Shown here: one piece after another, positions 1 to 7,108 of the stretch
Numbering within the stretch: position 1 is the stretch's first letter
Layout: each line of letters begins with the position of its first letter
Assembly (NCBI RefSeq): GCF_001435375.1
Contig: NZ_AYYZ01000029.1
Span: forward strand, 273,903-337,902
Reading direction: 5' to 3'
Source of the DNA: Ligilactobacillus araffinosus DSM 20653
GTDB taxonomy: Bacteria; Bacillota; Bacilli; Lactobacillales; Lactobacillaceae
DNA: 64,000 nucleotides
The notes under the pieces: model-generated
Database searches by the model: none
The model's input: only the letters and a program-made list of their open reading frames with translations
Told to the model about the DNA's origin: nothing
Translations under genes and position numbers: made by a program

Positions 1-417
1 TTTTTCTTGTTGTTCTTTAGCAGCTTGAGCGGCAGCAGCTTGTTGAGCTTGTAATGCAGCTTGAGCTTGGGCAGCCTTCTGTTGAGCAGCTAATTGTGCT
101 TGACGTTGTGCTGCTTGTTGTTGAGCAATTACAGCTTGTTCTTGTTGAACTTGGGCTGCATTTGCTTGAGGTTGTTGAACTTGTTGTTCAGCATTGTCAT
201 TTGTTGGGATGTTTAATTGTTCCCCAACTGTGATAAAGTTTACGTCTTGTAAATTGTTTGCTTTTTGAATTGCTTCAACTGTTGTATTGAACTTTTGAGC
301 AAGTTCTGAAACAGTGTCCCCTGCTTTAACTGATACTGTATCAGCATTAGCAGCTGTTCCTGCTGCAGCGATTCCTGAGAGGGCAGCAGCTGATACTAAA
401 ACTTTGTTTAATTTCAT
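1..417 (-). CDS. Secreted LysM-domain protein (C-terminus beyond window)
   Basis: I translated 139 codons from the ATG at 415-417; the gene runs off the left edge. Residues 1-25 form a signal peptide with a hydrophobic Ala-rich core and an ANA|DT type cleavage site. Residues about 27-70 match a LysM domain (VKAGDTVSELAQKFNT...VGEQLNIP), which binds N-acetylglucosamine-containing glycans such as peptidoglycan. From about residue 74 the protein becomes almost pure Gln/Ala with few charged residues, a low-complexity linker typical of lactobacillar surface proteins. The catalytic or C-terminal part is not visible, so it may be a wall hydrolase (NlpC/P60 or similar) or a non-enzymatic LysM protein. 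An AGGAG ribosome site lies about 10 bases upstream. Domain call is firm; overall function is open. Confidence 0.85.
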   Translation of the reverse strand, partial: MKLNKVLVSAAALSGIAAAGTAANADTVSVKAGDTVSELAQKFNTTVEAIQKANNLQDVNFITVGEQLNIPTNDNAEQQVQQPQANAAQVQQEQAVIAQQQAAQRQAQLAAQQKAAQAQAALQAQQAAAAQAAKEQQEK

Positions 418-602
418 GTAGAAAGTTCACTCCTAAAAGATTTTTAATCTATCTATATCTATCCTCATAGTTCAAATCCATTGAACCATCGTTTAAAAGT
501 ATAACTGACTAACATAACAATAAGATAGCAATAATGTTACTTTTTGATATTTTTTTGTAACATTTGTAACATTGAGGTATAAGAAACATCTGATTAATAG
601 GG

Positions 603-629
603 TATAATATTAATAGAATGATATGGAGG
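603..629 (+). promoter_or_regulatory. Promoter -10 and ribosome site for thioredoxin-like gene
   Basis: TATAAT at 603-608 is a consensus -10 box; no strong -35 is seen 17 bases upstream. GGAGG at 625-629 sits 8 bases before the ATG at 638. This spacing decides the start: the in-frame ATG at 623 overlaps the ribosome site and is rejected. Confidence 0.6.
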
Positions 630-637
630 CGAATCTA

Positions 638-1126
638 ATGGATAAGAAGAACAATTTGAAATTATTGCTTGGAATCTCTGGGTTAACAGCGGTTGCCGCC
701 ATGGGTTGGGAACATTATCGAAATCATTATAATTTAGATAATCATTTATCATTTGCTGAAAAAAGCATTATCTTTTGGCAACGTAAGGTATATGATCAAA
801 AGATCAAATTCTTTATTCGGTTAAAAGCTCATAACTGGAATGAATTGTTACAAAATCGCGATCACTTTTTTGTATATATTGGAACGCGGAATAATTCACA
901 ATGTTTAAGTTTTGCACCGCGGCTGAGTTATGCTGCACAGCAAGCAGGGACAAATGTTTATTATTTAGATACAACAAAGGAAGCAACGAATCCAATCTTG
1001 CGCCACTTGCTTGAAGACTTACAGGTTAAAAATCCACCAGCATTATTATGCGTTGACCATGGACGGATCATTCGGTATGACTTTGACGAAAAAATTACAG
1101 ATTTTATTAATGCTCATCAAAATTAA
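638..1126 (+). CDS. Thioredoxin-like fold protein with N-terminal membrane anchor
   Basis: 162 residues. The N-terminus has a short hydrophobic stretch (about residues 8-25), suggesting a membrane anchor or signal. The C-terminal half (FVYIGTRNNSQCLSFAPRL, later NPPALLCVDHGRIIRYD) has the layout of a thioredoxin fold: a beta strand, a loop where the CxxC would sit, a helix, then a strand ending before a cis-Pro-like position. The usual CxxC is replaced by a single Cys (SQC), so it is unlikely to be a standard disulfide reductase; it resembles bacteriocin-accessory/thioredoxin-like proteins of lactobacilli. It is a single gene divergent from the LysM gene and ends in a shared terminator. Specific role unknown. 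Confidence 0.7.
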   Translation: MDKKNNLKLLLGISGLTAVAAMGWEHYRNHYNLDNHLSFAEKSIIFWQRKVYDQKIKFFIRLKAHNWNELLQNRDHFFVYIGTRNNSQCLSFAPRLSYAAQQAGTNVYYLDTTKEATNPILRHLLEDLQVKNPPALLCVDHGRIIRYDFDEKITDFINAHQN

Positions 1127-1127
1127 A

Positions 1128-1162
1128 AGGAGGTTGTGACGAAAGTCACAACCTCCTTATTC
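1128..1162. terminator. Bidirectional intrinsic terminator
   Basis: A perfect inverted repeat (AAGGAGGTTGTGAC, GAAA loop, GTCACAACCTCCTT) between two convergent genes. It is flanked by A-rich sequence on one side and T-rich on the other, so it can work in both directions. On the minus strand it is also the end of repeat-element copy A. Confidence 0.9.
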
Positions 1163-1303
1163 TATATCCGCATAATTGGGGTTCCAAAACAAGCGCAGCT
1201 ACAACGCGAAGCTAGTGAGGGGACGCAAACCTCCAAATTTTTGCTGTGCGATTCGTTCTTTTTTGCTTCCACTACGCTCGTTTTTAACGTTTTATTACCA
1301 CAT
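1128..1303 (-). repeat. Dispersed 3'-UTR element, copy A
   Basis: Read on the minus strand this starts just after the stop codon of the 116-residue membrane protein gene and ends with the terminator hairpin. It shares ordered blocks with 39127-39303 and 57128-57285 (on the plus strand): ACGTTAAAAACGAGCG, GTGGAAGCA, a middle CACTAGCTTCG block, and TATGCGGATATA before the hairpin. Possible helices on the minus strand: AACGAGCG (1275-1282) with CGCTTGTT (1188-1195), and TAGTG with CACTA. No convincing protein is encoded. See the first finding. Confidence 0.75.
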
Positions 1304-1308
1304 TCTTT

Positions 1309-1659
1309 TTACATTTTAAAAACAAACAATCCACTTAAAACACCACAAATAATTGCACCCATCAAAAATCCTAAATCGATCCATGGATTTCCAACCAAGG
1401 TAAAGAAATTGCGCAGACAGACGATTCCTAAAATGACACATGAAATAAGAATTAATAAGTAAATAATTTTAAGCGGGGCGTACACAACGGTAATGATTAC
1501 GGACGTCGCAAATAATAGCGTTCTTAAATTGTGATACCACACAATGTTACCGAAAAAAACATCGCGATATGACAAACTCCGATCCTTGGGCATCGACTCA
1601 AATTTAAACATTGTCAAAAGTAGCCAAAAAACGTATAAAGCTACACCAACGTATTTCAT
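1309..1659 (-). CDS. Small integral membrane protein, unknown function
   Basis: 116 residues with four likely membrane-spanning stretches (N-terminal about 3-18, about 47-62, about 65-85, and a C-terminal segment ending LSGLFVFKM). A charged loop (KFESMPKDRSLSYRD) lies between the first two. The ATG at 1657-1659 is preceded by GGAGA at a good distance. It lies between two minus-oriented units and is followed at once by repeat-element copy A and its terminator. I do not recognise the family; topology is the only clue. Confidence 0.65.
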   Translation of the reverse strand: MKYVGVALYVFWLLLTMFKFESMPKDRSLSYRDVFFGNIVWYHNLRTLLFATSVIITVVYAPLKIIYLLILISCVILGIVCLRNFFTLVGNPWIDLGFLMGAIICGVLSGLFVFKM

Positions 1660-1774
1660 GATGGCTCTCTCCTCATGATTAAAATGACTTGTTATTTCAC
1701 TTATTCAATAACATCTATTTAAGAATACCATATAAAAACCGGCTTGCAAGTTCATCAAGCCGGTAATTTTTTGA

Positions 1775-2734
1775 TTAATGTTCTTTAAAGAAGGCGGAAA
1801 GTTTTGTCATAAACATTTCCAAGAACCGTGGAACATCGACGTTCACGGCAACCTGAGTAGTTGTTGCCGGTTCATTCAATCGTTTTTCATCACCGATCGT
1901 TCGCCCGGCATATGCTCCTTCAGTATCAACTTTCATGTTTAAGTAAATGGTTTGTAAAAGACTTGGATCAACCGCCGCCGCAACTGCTAATGGATCATGC
2001 AATCCGCAACCGTGAAGATGAGGACTGGTGATTTTATATGCGTTGATATAGTAGTCAACGATGTCTGCGTATTTGATGGCTGATGTCGTCCCAATTTCAC
2101 GCCACTCTTGGGTTTCTTTCTTTGTAAGTAATGTCCGTAAGGTTACGTCAAGCCCAACCATTGTCAATGGAAGCTTACTGCGGAGAACTTTATCAGCAGC
2201 TGGCGGATCTTGGTTGATATTGGCTTCGGTGACAGGATTGACATTCCCAGGAATGGTCAATGTACCGCCCATTAACGTTACATGACCGATCAAGTCAATG
2301 ATTTCAGGATCCTTTTCGATTGCGGCAGCGAGGTTTGTCAACGGACCAGTTGGAACGATTAACAATTGACCTTGATATTTGTGAGCAGCTTCAATGTAAA
2401 AATCAATTCCATTTTGACTTTCAATTTTCCGCTTAGCAGTTGGAACTTCAACTTCACCAATTCCATTTTTGCCATGGATTGTTTGACTGATCGGCATCAC
2501 TTCAAAGTGATCAGTGTGTGAAGAATGCGTTGCACCAATGAAAACTGGGACTTCAGGATGTCCAAGCATTTCCAATAAGTTGAGTGTGTTTTGGGCGGCT
2601 TCCTCAGGAACGATATTTCCAAAAGAAGCAACGACGCCAATTAAATCACATTCGGGAGTGGCGAGGGCATATGCAAGCGCTAAGGCGTCATCAACGCCGG
2701 TGTCGAGGTCTAAAATCATTTTATACTTAGCCAT
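1775..2734 (-). CDS. Inosine/uridine-preferring nucleoside hydrolase
   Basis: 319 residues. It hydrolyses the N-glycosidic bond of ribonucleosides to free base and ribose, feeding purine/pyrimidine salvage and the pentose pathway. The family signature is at the N-terminus (DLDTGVDDALAL), whose aspartates bind the catalytic Ca2+. A later EANINQDPPAADKVL segment fits the second substrate-binding block, and HDPLAVAA carries the last metal Asp. The start ATG at 2732-2734 has TAAAGGAGAA upstream; the longer in-frame extension to 2830 has no ribosome site and a basic non-homologous sequence. It is divergent from the ABC importer operon at 3038. Base preference cannot be read from sequence. Confidence 0.92.
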   Translation of the reverse strand: MAKYKMILDLDTGVDDALALAYALATPECDLIGVVASFGNIVPEEAAQNTLNLLEMLGHPEVPVFIGATHSSHTDHFEVMPISQTIHGKNGIGEVEVPTAKRKIESQNGIDFYIEAAHKYQGQLLIVPTGPLTNLAAAIEKDPEIIDLIGHVTLMGGTLTIPGNVNPVTEANINQDPPAADKVLRSKLPLTMVGLDVTLRTLLTKKETQEWREIGTTSAIKYADIVDYYINAYKITSPHLHGCGLHDPLAVAAAVDPSLLQTIYLNMKVDTEGAYAGRTIGDEKRLNEPATTTQVAVNVDVPRFLEMFMTKLSAFFKEH

Positions 2735-2933
2735 GAAAAGTTCTCCTTTAGTTTTAACGTTTGATTTCATTTTAGCAGAAGTGAACAGCGATTGGAGAAA
2801 CTTTTTTCTGCTTTTTTTGGGACGGACCAATTGTTAAAATGGAAATCTAATTGTTCGGCAAAAAACGAATGTTTTTTGGAAACGATATCTTCTAAAATTC
2901 ACTTAAAGCAATGAATTTTTTGCGAATTTTATA

Positions 2934-2994
2934 TTGATTATTCTGGAATAATTGATACAATTTGTTGTAGTTAAATGATTGATAATCATTATAT
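2934..2994 (+). promoter_or_regulatory. Putative promoter and palindromic operator of ABC operon
   Basis: TTGATT (2934-2939), 16 bases, TACAAT (2956-2961) form a weak sigma-A promoter. Just downstream lies an inverted repeat, AATGATT-GAT-AATCATT (2974-2990). The overlapping TGATAATCATTATAT (2980-2994) resembles a 7-1-7 Fur/PerR-family box. Placement after the promoter suits repressor binding. No regulator gene is adjacent, so the assignment is tentative. Confidence 0.35.
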
Positions 2995-3037
2995 TTTGTG
3001 GATATTAGCGGATCCGCGTAAAGGAGAAAATAAAAGA

Positions 3038-4114
3038 ATGATTGAAGTTTCAAACCTCAATAAAACATACGAGAACGGATATGAAGCATTGAAAAATGTT
3101 AATTTTTCAGTGGAAAAAGGTGAATTAGTTTGCTTATTAGGCCCGAGTGGTTGTGGTAAGTCAACGTTGCTTAATATCATCTCAGGTTTGCTTGATGCAA
3201 CCTCAGGTGATGTGAAGTTTGAAGGAAAATCAGTTCTTGATGTTGCCCCTGAAAACCGGGACATTGGTTTTGTATTTCAAAATTATGCATTATTCCCGCA
3301 TATGACAGCTGAAGAAAACGTAATGTTTCCATTAACTGTTGGCAAAAATAAAAAATCGAAGGCAGAAGCACGTGAAATTGCACAGAAATATATGGAATTG
3401 ACCCATATTACCGATATTGCGAAGAAGAAGCCGGGACAATTGTCCGGTGGACAGCAACAACGGGTTGCAATTGCACGTGCTCTTGTTCAACAACCGAAAG
3501 TTCTTTTAATGGATGAACCATTAAGTAACTTAGATGCGCGGTTGCGGCTTCAAATTCGGGAAGAAATTCGGGCATTAGTGAAGGAAGTTGGAATCACAAC
3601 GATTTTTGTTACTCACGATCAAGAAGAAGCTCTTTCAATCGGTGATCGAATCATCTTACTTAACAATGGGGTCGTTCAACAAGCGGATAAGGGGCAAAAC
3701 CTTTACCTTGACCCAGCAAATCAATTTGTTGCTAACTTTATTGGTAATCCGGTAATTGACTTATTTGATGTTCAATTTGATGGTAACCAATTTAATAATG
3801 AACATTTCAATTTATTAGCTGAGCGGTTAGCAGACAATAAATTAAAACAGAAGTTGCCTGCCGGGGATTATGTAATTGGAATCCGGCCGGAAAACTTGCA
3901 ACCGTCAACGGCTGAAATGGCAGATTTCACAATTAAAGTTGATGATATTGAATTGATTGGACGTGAACGAATCTTGAAGTTCTACTTTGGTGATATGCAG
4001 TACCGGTCATTAGTTGATATCGAAGATCAAATCGGAGCAGGCAATGAAATCAACTTACGGTTTGATATGAAGAAAGCATTTATCTTTAACAAGGACGGAG
4101 AGCGGGTATATTAA
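3038..4114 (+). CDS. ABC importer ATPase, UgpC/MsmK/PotA type
   Basis: 358 residues. It powers the importer formed with the two permeases that follow. Motifs in order: Walker A GPSGCGKST (about residue 37), Q-loop FVFQNYALFPHM, signature LSGGQQQRVAIARAL, Walker B VLLMDEPLSNLDA, and H-loop THDQEEA. The C-terminal third has OB/TOBE character (IGIRPENLQ), as in CUT1 sugar/glycerol-phosphate and polyamine importers. The ATG at 3038 has AAAGGAG upstream; the reading frame opens earlier but without a ribosome site. Two bases separate it from the first permease, so they are co-translated. Substrate is not fixed by this subunit. Confidence 0.93.
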   Translation: MIEVSNLNKTYENGYEALKNVNFSVEKGELVCLLGPSGCGKSTLLNIISGLLDATSGDVKFEGKSVLDVAPENRDIGFVFQNYALFPHMTAEENVMFPLTVGKNKKSKAEAREIAQKYMELTHITDIAKKKPGQLSGGQQQRVAIARALVQQPKVLLMDEPLSNLDARLRLQIREEIRALVKEVGITTIFVTHDQEEALSIGDRIILLNNGVVQQADKGQNLYLDPANQFVANFIGNPVIDLFDVQFDGNQFNNEHFNLLAERLADNKLKQKLPAGDYVIGIRPENLQPSTAEMADFTIKVDDIELIGRERILKFYFGDMQYRSLVDIEDQIGAGNEINLRFDMKKAFIFNKDGERVY

Positions 4115-4116
4115 AA

Positions 4117-4995
4117 ATGAAAAATAAACGGCGAAAAAATCAATGGAGCGCATGGTGGTTCCTTGGACCAGCTCTTTTAGGAATTATCCTTTTTAGTGTT
4201 TTCCCAATTTTACGGGCATTGGTGATGAGTTTTCAATCCGGTTCATTAATTTCAATGCACTGGACAGGATTGAGCAACTATAAATATGTAATTCAAGATC
4301 CGTACTTTGCCAAGGCACTTCAAAATACTGCTTTGTATGCCTTTACGGTTGTTCCAATCGGAATGGTGATTTCAATTGCGATTGCATGGAACTTATTTAA
4401 CCGGATCAAGCATTCGAAGTTCTTTGAAGCATTATTCTTCATGCCATACGTTACAAGTACGATTGCGATTGGAATCGTCTTCCGTTACATTTTCAACGGA
4501 CAGTACGGCTTATTGAACTACATTTTGCGGTTCTTCCATTTAGGAACCCCGAACTGGTTAGATAATCCCAGCATGAACATGATCACCGTTATCATTTTTG
4601 GAGTTTGGCTCAGCTTAGCATTTAACATTGTTATTTTGATGTCAGCTTTACGGGGGATCGATCCGCAACACTACACGATTGCCAAGATGTACGGGGCAAG
4701 TGATTCGGAAATGTTCTTCCGGATCACATTGCCGCAATTGATCCCAACCTTAGCATTCCTTTTGACCGTTAACTTGATCAGTGCGTTCAAAGTATATACA
4801 TCAATCTATGCTCTGTTTAACGGGCAACCAGGAATCGCGGGCAGTGCGATGACGGCGGTTTACTACATCTTTAATAAGTTCCAGACAGTTGGAACGCCAG
4901 GGGTCGCAATGGCCGCAACCGTCTTACTGTTCTTGATAATTTTAGTTGTATCATTCCTTCAAAATAAGTTATTGAATAAGGTGGGTCGCAGATGA
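4117..4995 (+). CDS. ABC importer permease, UgpA/MalF type
   Basis: 292 residues, six predicted membrane helices, first at about residues 14-34. The EAA loop that docks to the ATPase is seen as YTIAKMYGASDSEMFFRITLPQL (read in parts: AKMYGASDSEMFFRI, then LPQL), close to the usual EAA...G...I.LP pattern. It belongs to the binding-protein-dependent permeases of the CUT1 class. It lies 2 bases after the ATPase and overlaps the next permease by 4 bases (ATGA), the usual arrangement for two permeases that form a heterodimer. The relation to UgpA is based on general layout; substrate unproven. Confidence 0.9.
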   Translation: MKNKRRKNQWSAWWFLGPALLGIILFSVFPILRALVMSFQSGSLISMHWTGLSNYKYVIQDPYFAKALQNTALYAFTVVPIGMVISIAIAWNLFNRIKHSKFFEALFFMPYVTSTIAIGIVFRYIFNGQYGLLNYILRFFHLGTPNWLDNPSMNMITVIIFGVWLSLAFNIVILMSALRGIDPQHYTIAKMYGASDSEMFFRITLPQLIPTLAFLLTVNLISAFKVYTSIYALFNGQPGIAGSAMTAVYYIFNKFQTVGTPGVAMAATVLLFLIILVVSFLQNKLLNKVGRR

Positions 4996-5810
4996 AAAAA
5001 GTTACCGGCGTAATTACGTGGATTTTTATCATTCTTCTAAGTATCATTACGGTTTTCCCGTTTATTTACATGGTCCTTGGCGGATTGATGTCATATGCAG
5101 AAACAACAAGTATTCCACCGACAATCATTCCGCATCATTTACACTTCGAAAACTACGTGCAAGTCTTCCATCAGGCACCATTTTTGAAGTATTTCTGGAA
5201 TACCTTGCTAACATCATCAATTGATACCGTATGTGTATTGATTACTTCATTGTTTGCTGCATTTGCATTAACAAGTTTAGATTTTAAAGGCAAAAAAGCC
5301 ATTAAGCTTTTGATGATTTCATTGTTGATGGTTCCTTCAGAAGCAATCATCTTCACGAACTACAATACAATTGCTAAGTGGGGCTTGTTGAACACCTATG
5401 TTGGTTTGTTCTTACCATTTACAACGAGTGTCTTCTATATTTACTACTTGAACAGTTACTTCCAGGGAATTCCACGTAGCATTTACCAAGCAGCAAAAAT
5501 CAGTGGTGCAAGTAACTGGCAATATGTATGGAAGATTTTAGTTCCAATGTCAAAACCGGCATTAACAACGGTGGGGTTACTCTCATTCATCGCCGGCTGG
5601 AATTCATTCCTTTGGCCATTATTGGTAACGAATAATGATAACATGCGGCTATTGAACAACGGGTTGGCCAATTTTGCTTCTGATGGTGGAGCCCAAACAC
5701 AGTTGCAATTAGCAGCAGCCACATTAACCGTTATCCCGATTTTGATCATCTACTTCATCTTTAGAAAGCAAATTATTCAGGGGGTTACACGTGATGGACT
5801 TAAAGGATAA
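4992..5810 (+). CDS. ABC importer permease, UgpE/MalG type
   Basis: 272 residues, six predicted helices. The docking loop reads YQAAKISGASNWQYVWKILV followed by PMSKPAL, a good EAA motif. The protein ends with basic residues (TRDGLKG), common for MalG-type subunits. The start overlaps the upstream permease stop by four bases, and the end overlaps the next gene by 17 bases, so translation of the whole set is coupled. It forms the second half of the membrane channel. Confidence 0.9.
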   Translation: MKKVTGVITWIFIILLSIITVFPFIYMVLGGLMSYAETTSIPPTIIPHHLHFENYVQVFHQAPFLKYFWNTLLTSSIDTVCVLITSLFAAFALTSLDFKGKKAIKLLMISLLMVPSEAIIFTNYNTIAKWGLLNTYVGLFLPFTTSVFYIYYLNSYFQGIPRSIYQAAKISGASNWQYVWKILVPMSKPALTTVGLLSFIAGWNSFLWPLLVTNNDNMRLLNNGLANFASDGGAQTQLQLAAATLTVIPILIIYFIFRKQIIQGVTRDGLKG

Positions 5811-7080
5811 GCAAACACGCGTAACTTACCATAAAGGTGTTGATACAATTGGCGGAACGAATATCGAAATTGCATATGGCGATGCCCATATCTTTTTCGA
5901 TTTGGGAACCGAGTATCGGCCGGAACTGGATTTGCCGGATGAATCTTATCAAACGCTGATTCAAAATCATTTGATTCCGAAACTGGATGATTTTTATGAT
6001 GAACATTTAACCGGGGCACCGCAGTGGAAAGGAAAATTTCAACACAGCGCGGCGTTTATCTCGCATTTACATTTAGATCATACTAAAATGGTAAATTTTG
6101 TTGATCAGCGCATTCCGGTTTACAGTACTCCAGCAACGATCAAGTTGTTGAAAAGGCTAAACCGGGATGGTGATTTTCTGCTTCCGGCAGCTGGTCATCC
6201 GAAAGAATACCTGCGGCCGTTAACCGAATTGCCGGTTCATCACAAGGTGAAGATCGGCGAGATTGAGGTCGAATTTTATCCCGTTGATCATGATGCAGAT
6301 GGCGCAGTCGCGTTCCTGATCCATACACCGGATGCATTTATTGTATATACCGGTGATTTGCGGCTCCATGGCTATCATCCGGAATGGACGCGGGCAATGA
6401 TGAAGGCGGCTGCGGGATGCGATTTGCTGATCAGCGAAGGCGTTGGGGTGAGTTTCCCGCAAGATTTGGATAAGCCGCGTAAGCCGTGGAGTGAACAACT
6501 TTTAATTGAAAAGCTGGTTGACCTTGTTCAAAATGCGGAGGGACGCCCAACGACCTTTAATACTTATCCGGGTAATATCAGCCGGTTAGAAGCAATTTGT
6601 GATGCACAACCGCGGACAGTCGTTTTGACTGCTGACCGGGCATGGCTGCTTCAACAGATTACGGGACGGAAAGTCAATTATTATTACTCGCCGTCCGCCA
6701 AGCCGCTTCCAGAACTTGATCCAAGTTTGGAAGTTGATTACCAAACTCTTTTGGCTGATAAGGATATGTATTTGTGGCAGGTTGAAGATCATTTTGAAAA
6801 TCTGCAGCCAAATACTTTGTACATTCACAGTGATGCGGAGCCGCTGGGTGACTTTGACCCAGCATATCAAAAGTTTCTTGAGATGTTAGCGGCCCATCAC
6901 GTTGAATTTGTTCGGCTTGCATGTTCGGGGCATGCAACCGCAGCCGAACTGGATGAAATCGTTGCGGGCATCAAGCCGCAATTATTGACTCCTATTCATA
7001 GTTTTCATCCAGAAAATTTGAAAAACCCGTTTGGAAGTCGTGTTTTACCGCAAAATGGGCAAACGCTCATTTTGCATTAA
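5794..7080 (+). CDS. Metallo-beta-lactamase-fold hydrolase, beta-CASP/RNase J-like
   Basis: 428 residues. Zinc site motif SHLHLDHTKM (about residue 90-99) is the HxHxDH of the MBL fold. FIVYTGDLRLHG and LISEGVG are further motifs shared with RNase J/CPSF-type enzymes. Near the C-terminus CSGHATAAELDEI...PQLLTPIHSFHPE matches beta-CASP motifs (GHA, then PIH..HPE). The family includes exo/endoribonucleases, but this protein is shorter than RNase J (about 550) and lacks its C-terminal domain. It is encoded inside an ABC importer operon, overlapping the permease stop by 17 bases, which suggests it acts on the imported compound. Start: GTG at 5791 or ATG at 5794; AGGGGG at 5780-5785 favours 5794. 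It could instead be a phosphodiesterase or lactonase. Confidence 0.8.
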   Translation: MDLKDKQTRVTYHKGVDTIGGTNIEIAYGDAHIFFDLGTEYRPELDLPDESYQTLIQNHLIPKLDDFYDEHLTGAPQWKGKFQHSAAFISHLHLDHTKMVNFVDQRIPVYSTPATIKLLKRLNRDGDFLLPAAGHPKEYLRPLTELPVHHKVKIGEIEVEFYPVDHDADGAVAFLIHTPDAFIVYTGDLRLHGYHPEWTRAMMKAAAGCDLLISEGVGVSFPQDLDKPRKPWSEQLLIEKLVDLVQNAEGRPTTFNTYPGNISRLEAICDAQPRTVVLTADRAWLLQQITGRKVNYYYSPSAKPLPELDPSLEVDYQTLLADKDMYLWQVEDHFENLQPNTLYIHSDAEPLGDFDPAYQKFLEMLAAHHVEFVRLACSGHATAAELDEIVAGIKPQLLTPIHSFHPENLKNPFGSRVLPQNGQTLILH

Positions 7081-7108
7081 ACAAAAAATTTTAAGGAGGA
7101 GAGCTTTT

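Noticed and set aside
540-575. GTAACATTTGTAACATT direct repeat as a WalR box of the LysM gene
   Set aside because: The half-sites are 9 bases apart, not the 11 expected for TGTWAH-N5-TGTWAH; chance repeat cannot be excluded.
1136-1462. Open frame of 108 codons on the plus strand
   Set aside because: It begins inside a terminator hairpin and runs through repeat copy A and antisense to the membrane gene; no ribosome site.
5791-5793. GTG as start of the MBL hydrolase
   Set aside because: The ATG three bases later has better spacing to AGGGGG; the difference is one residue.
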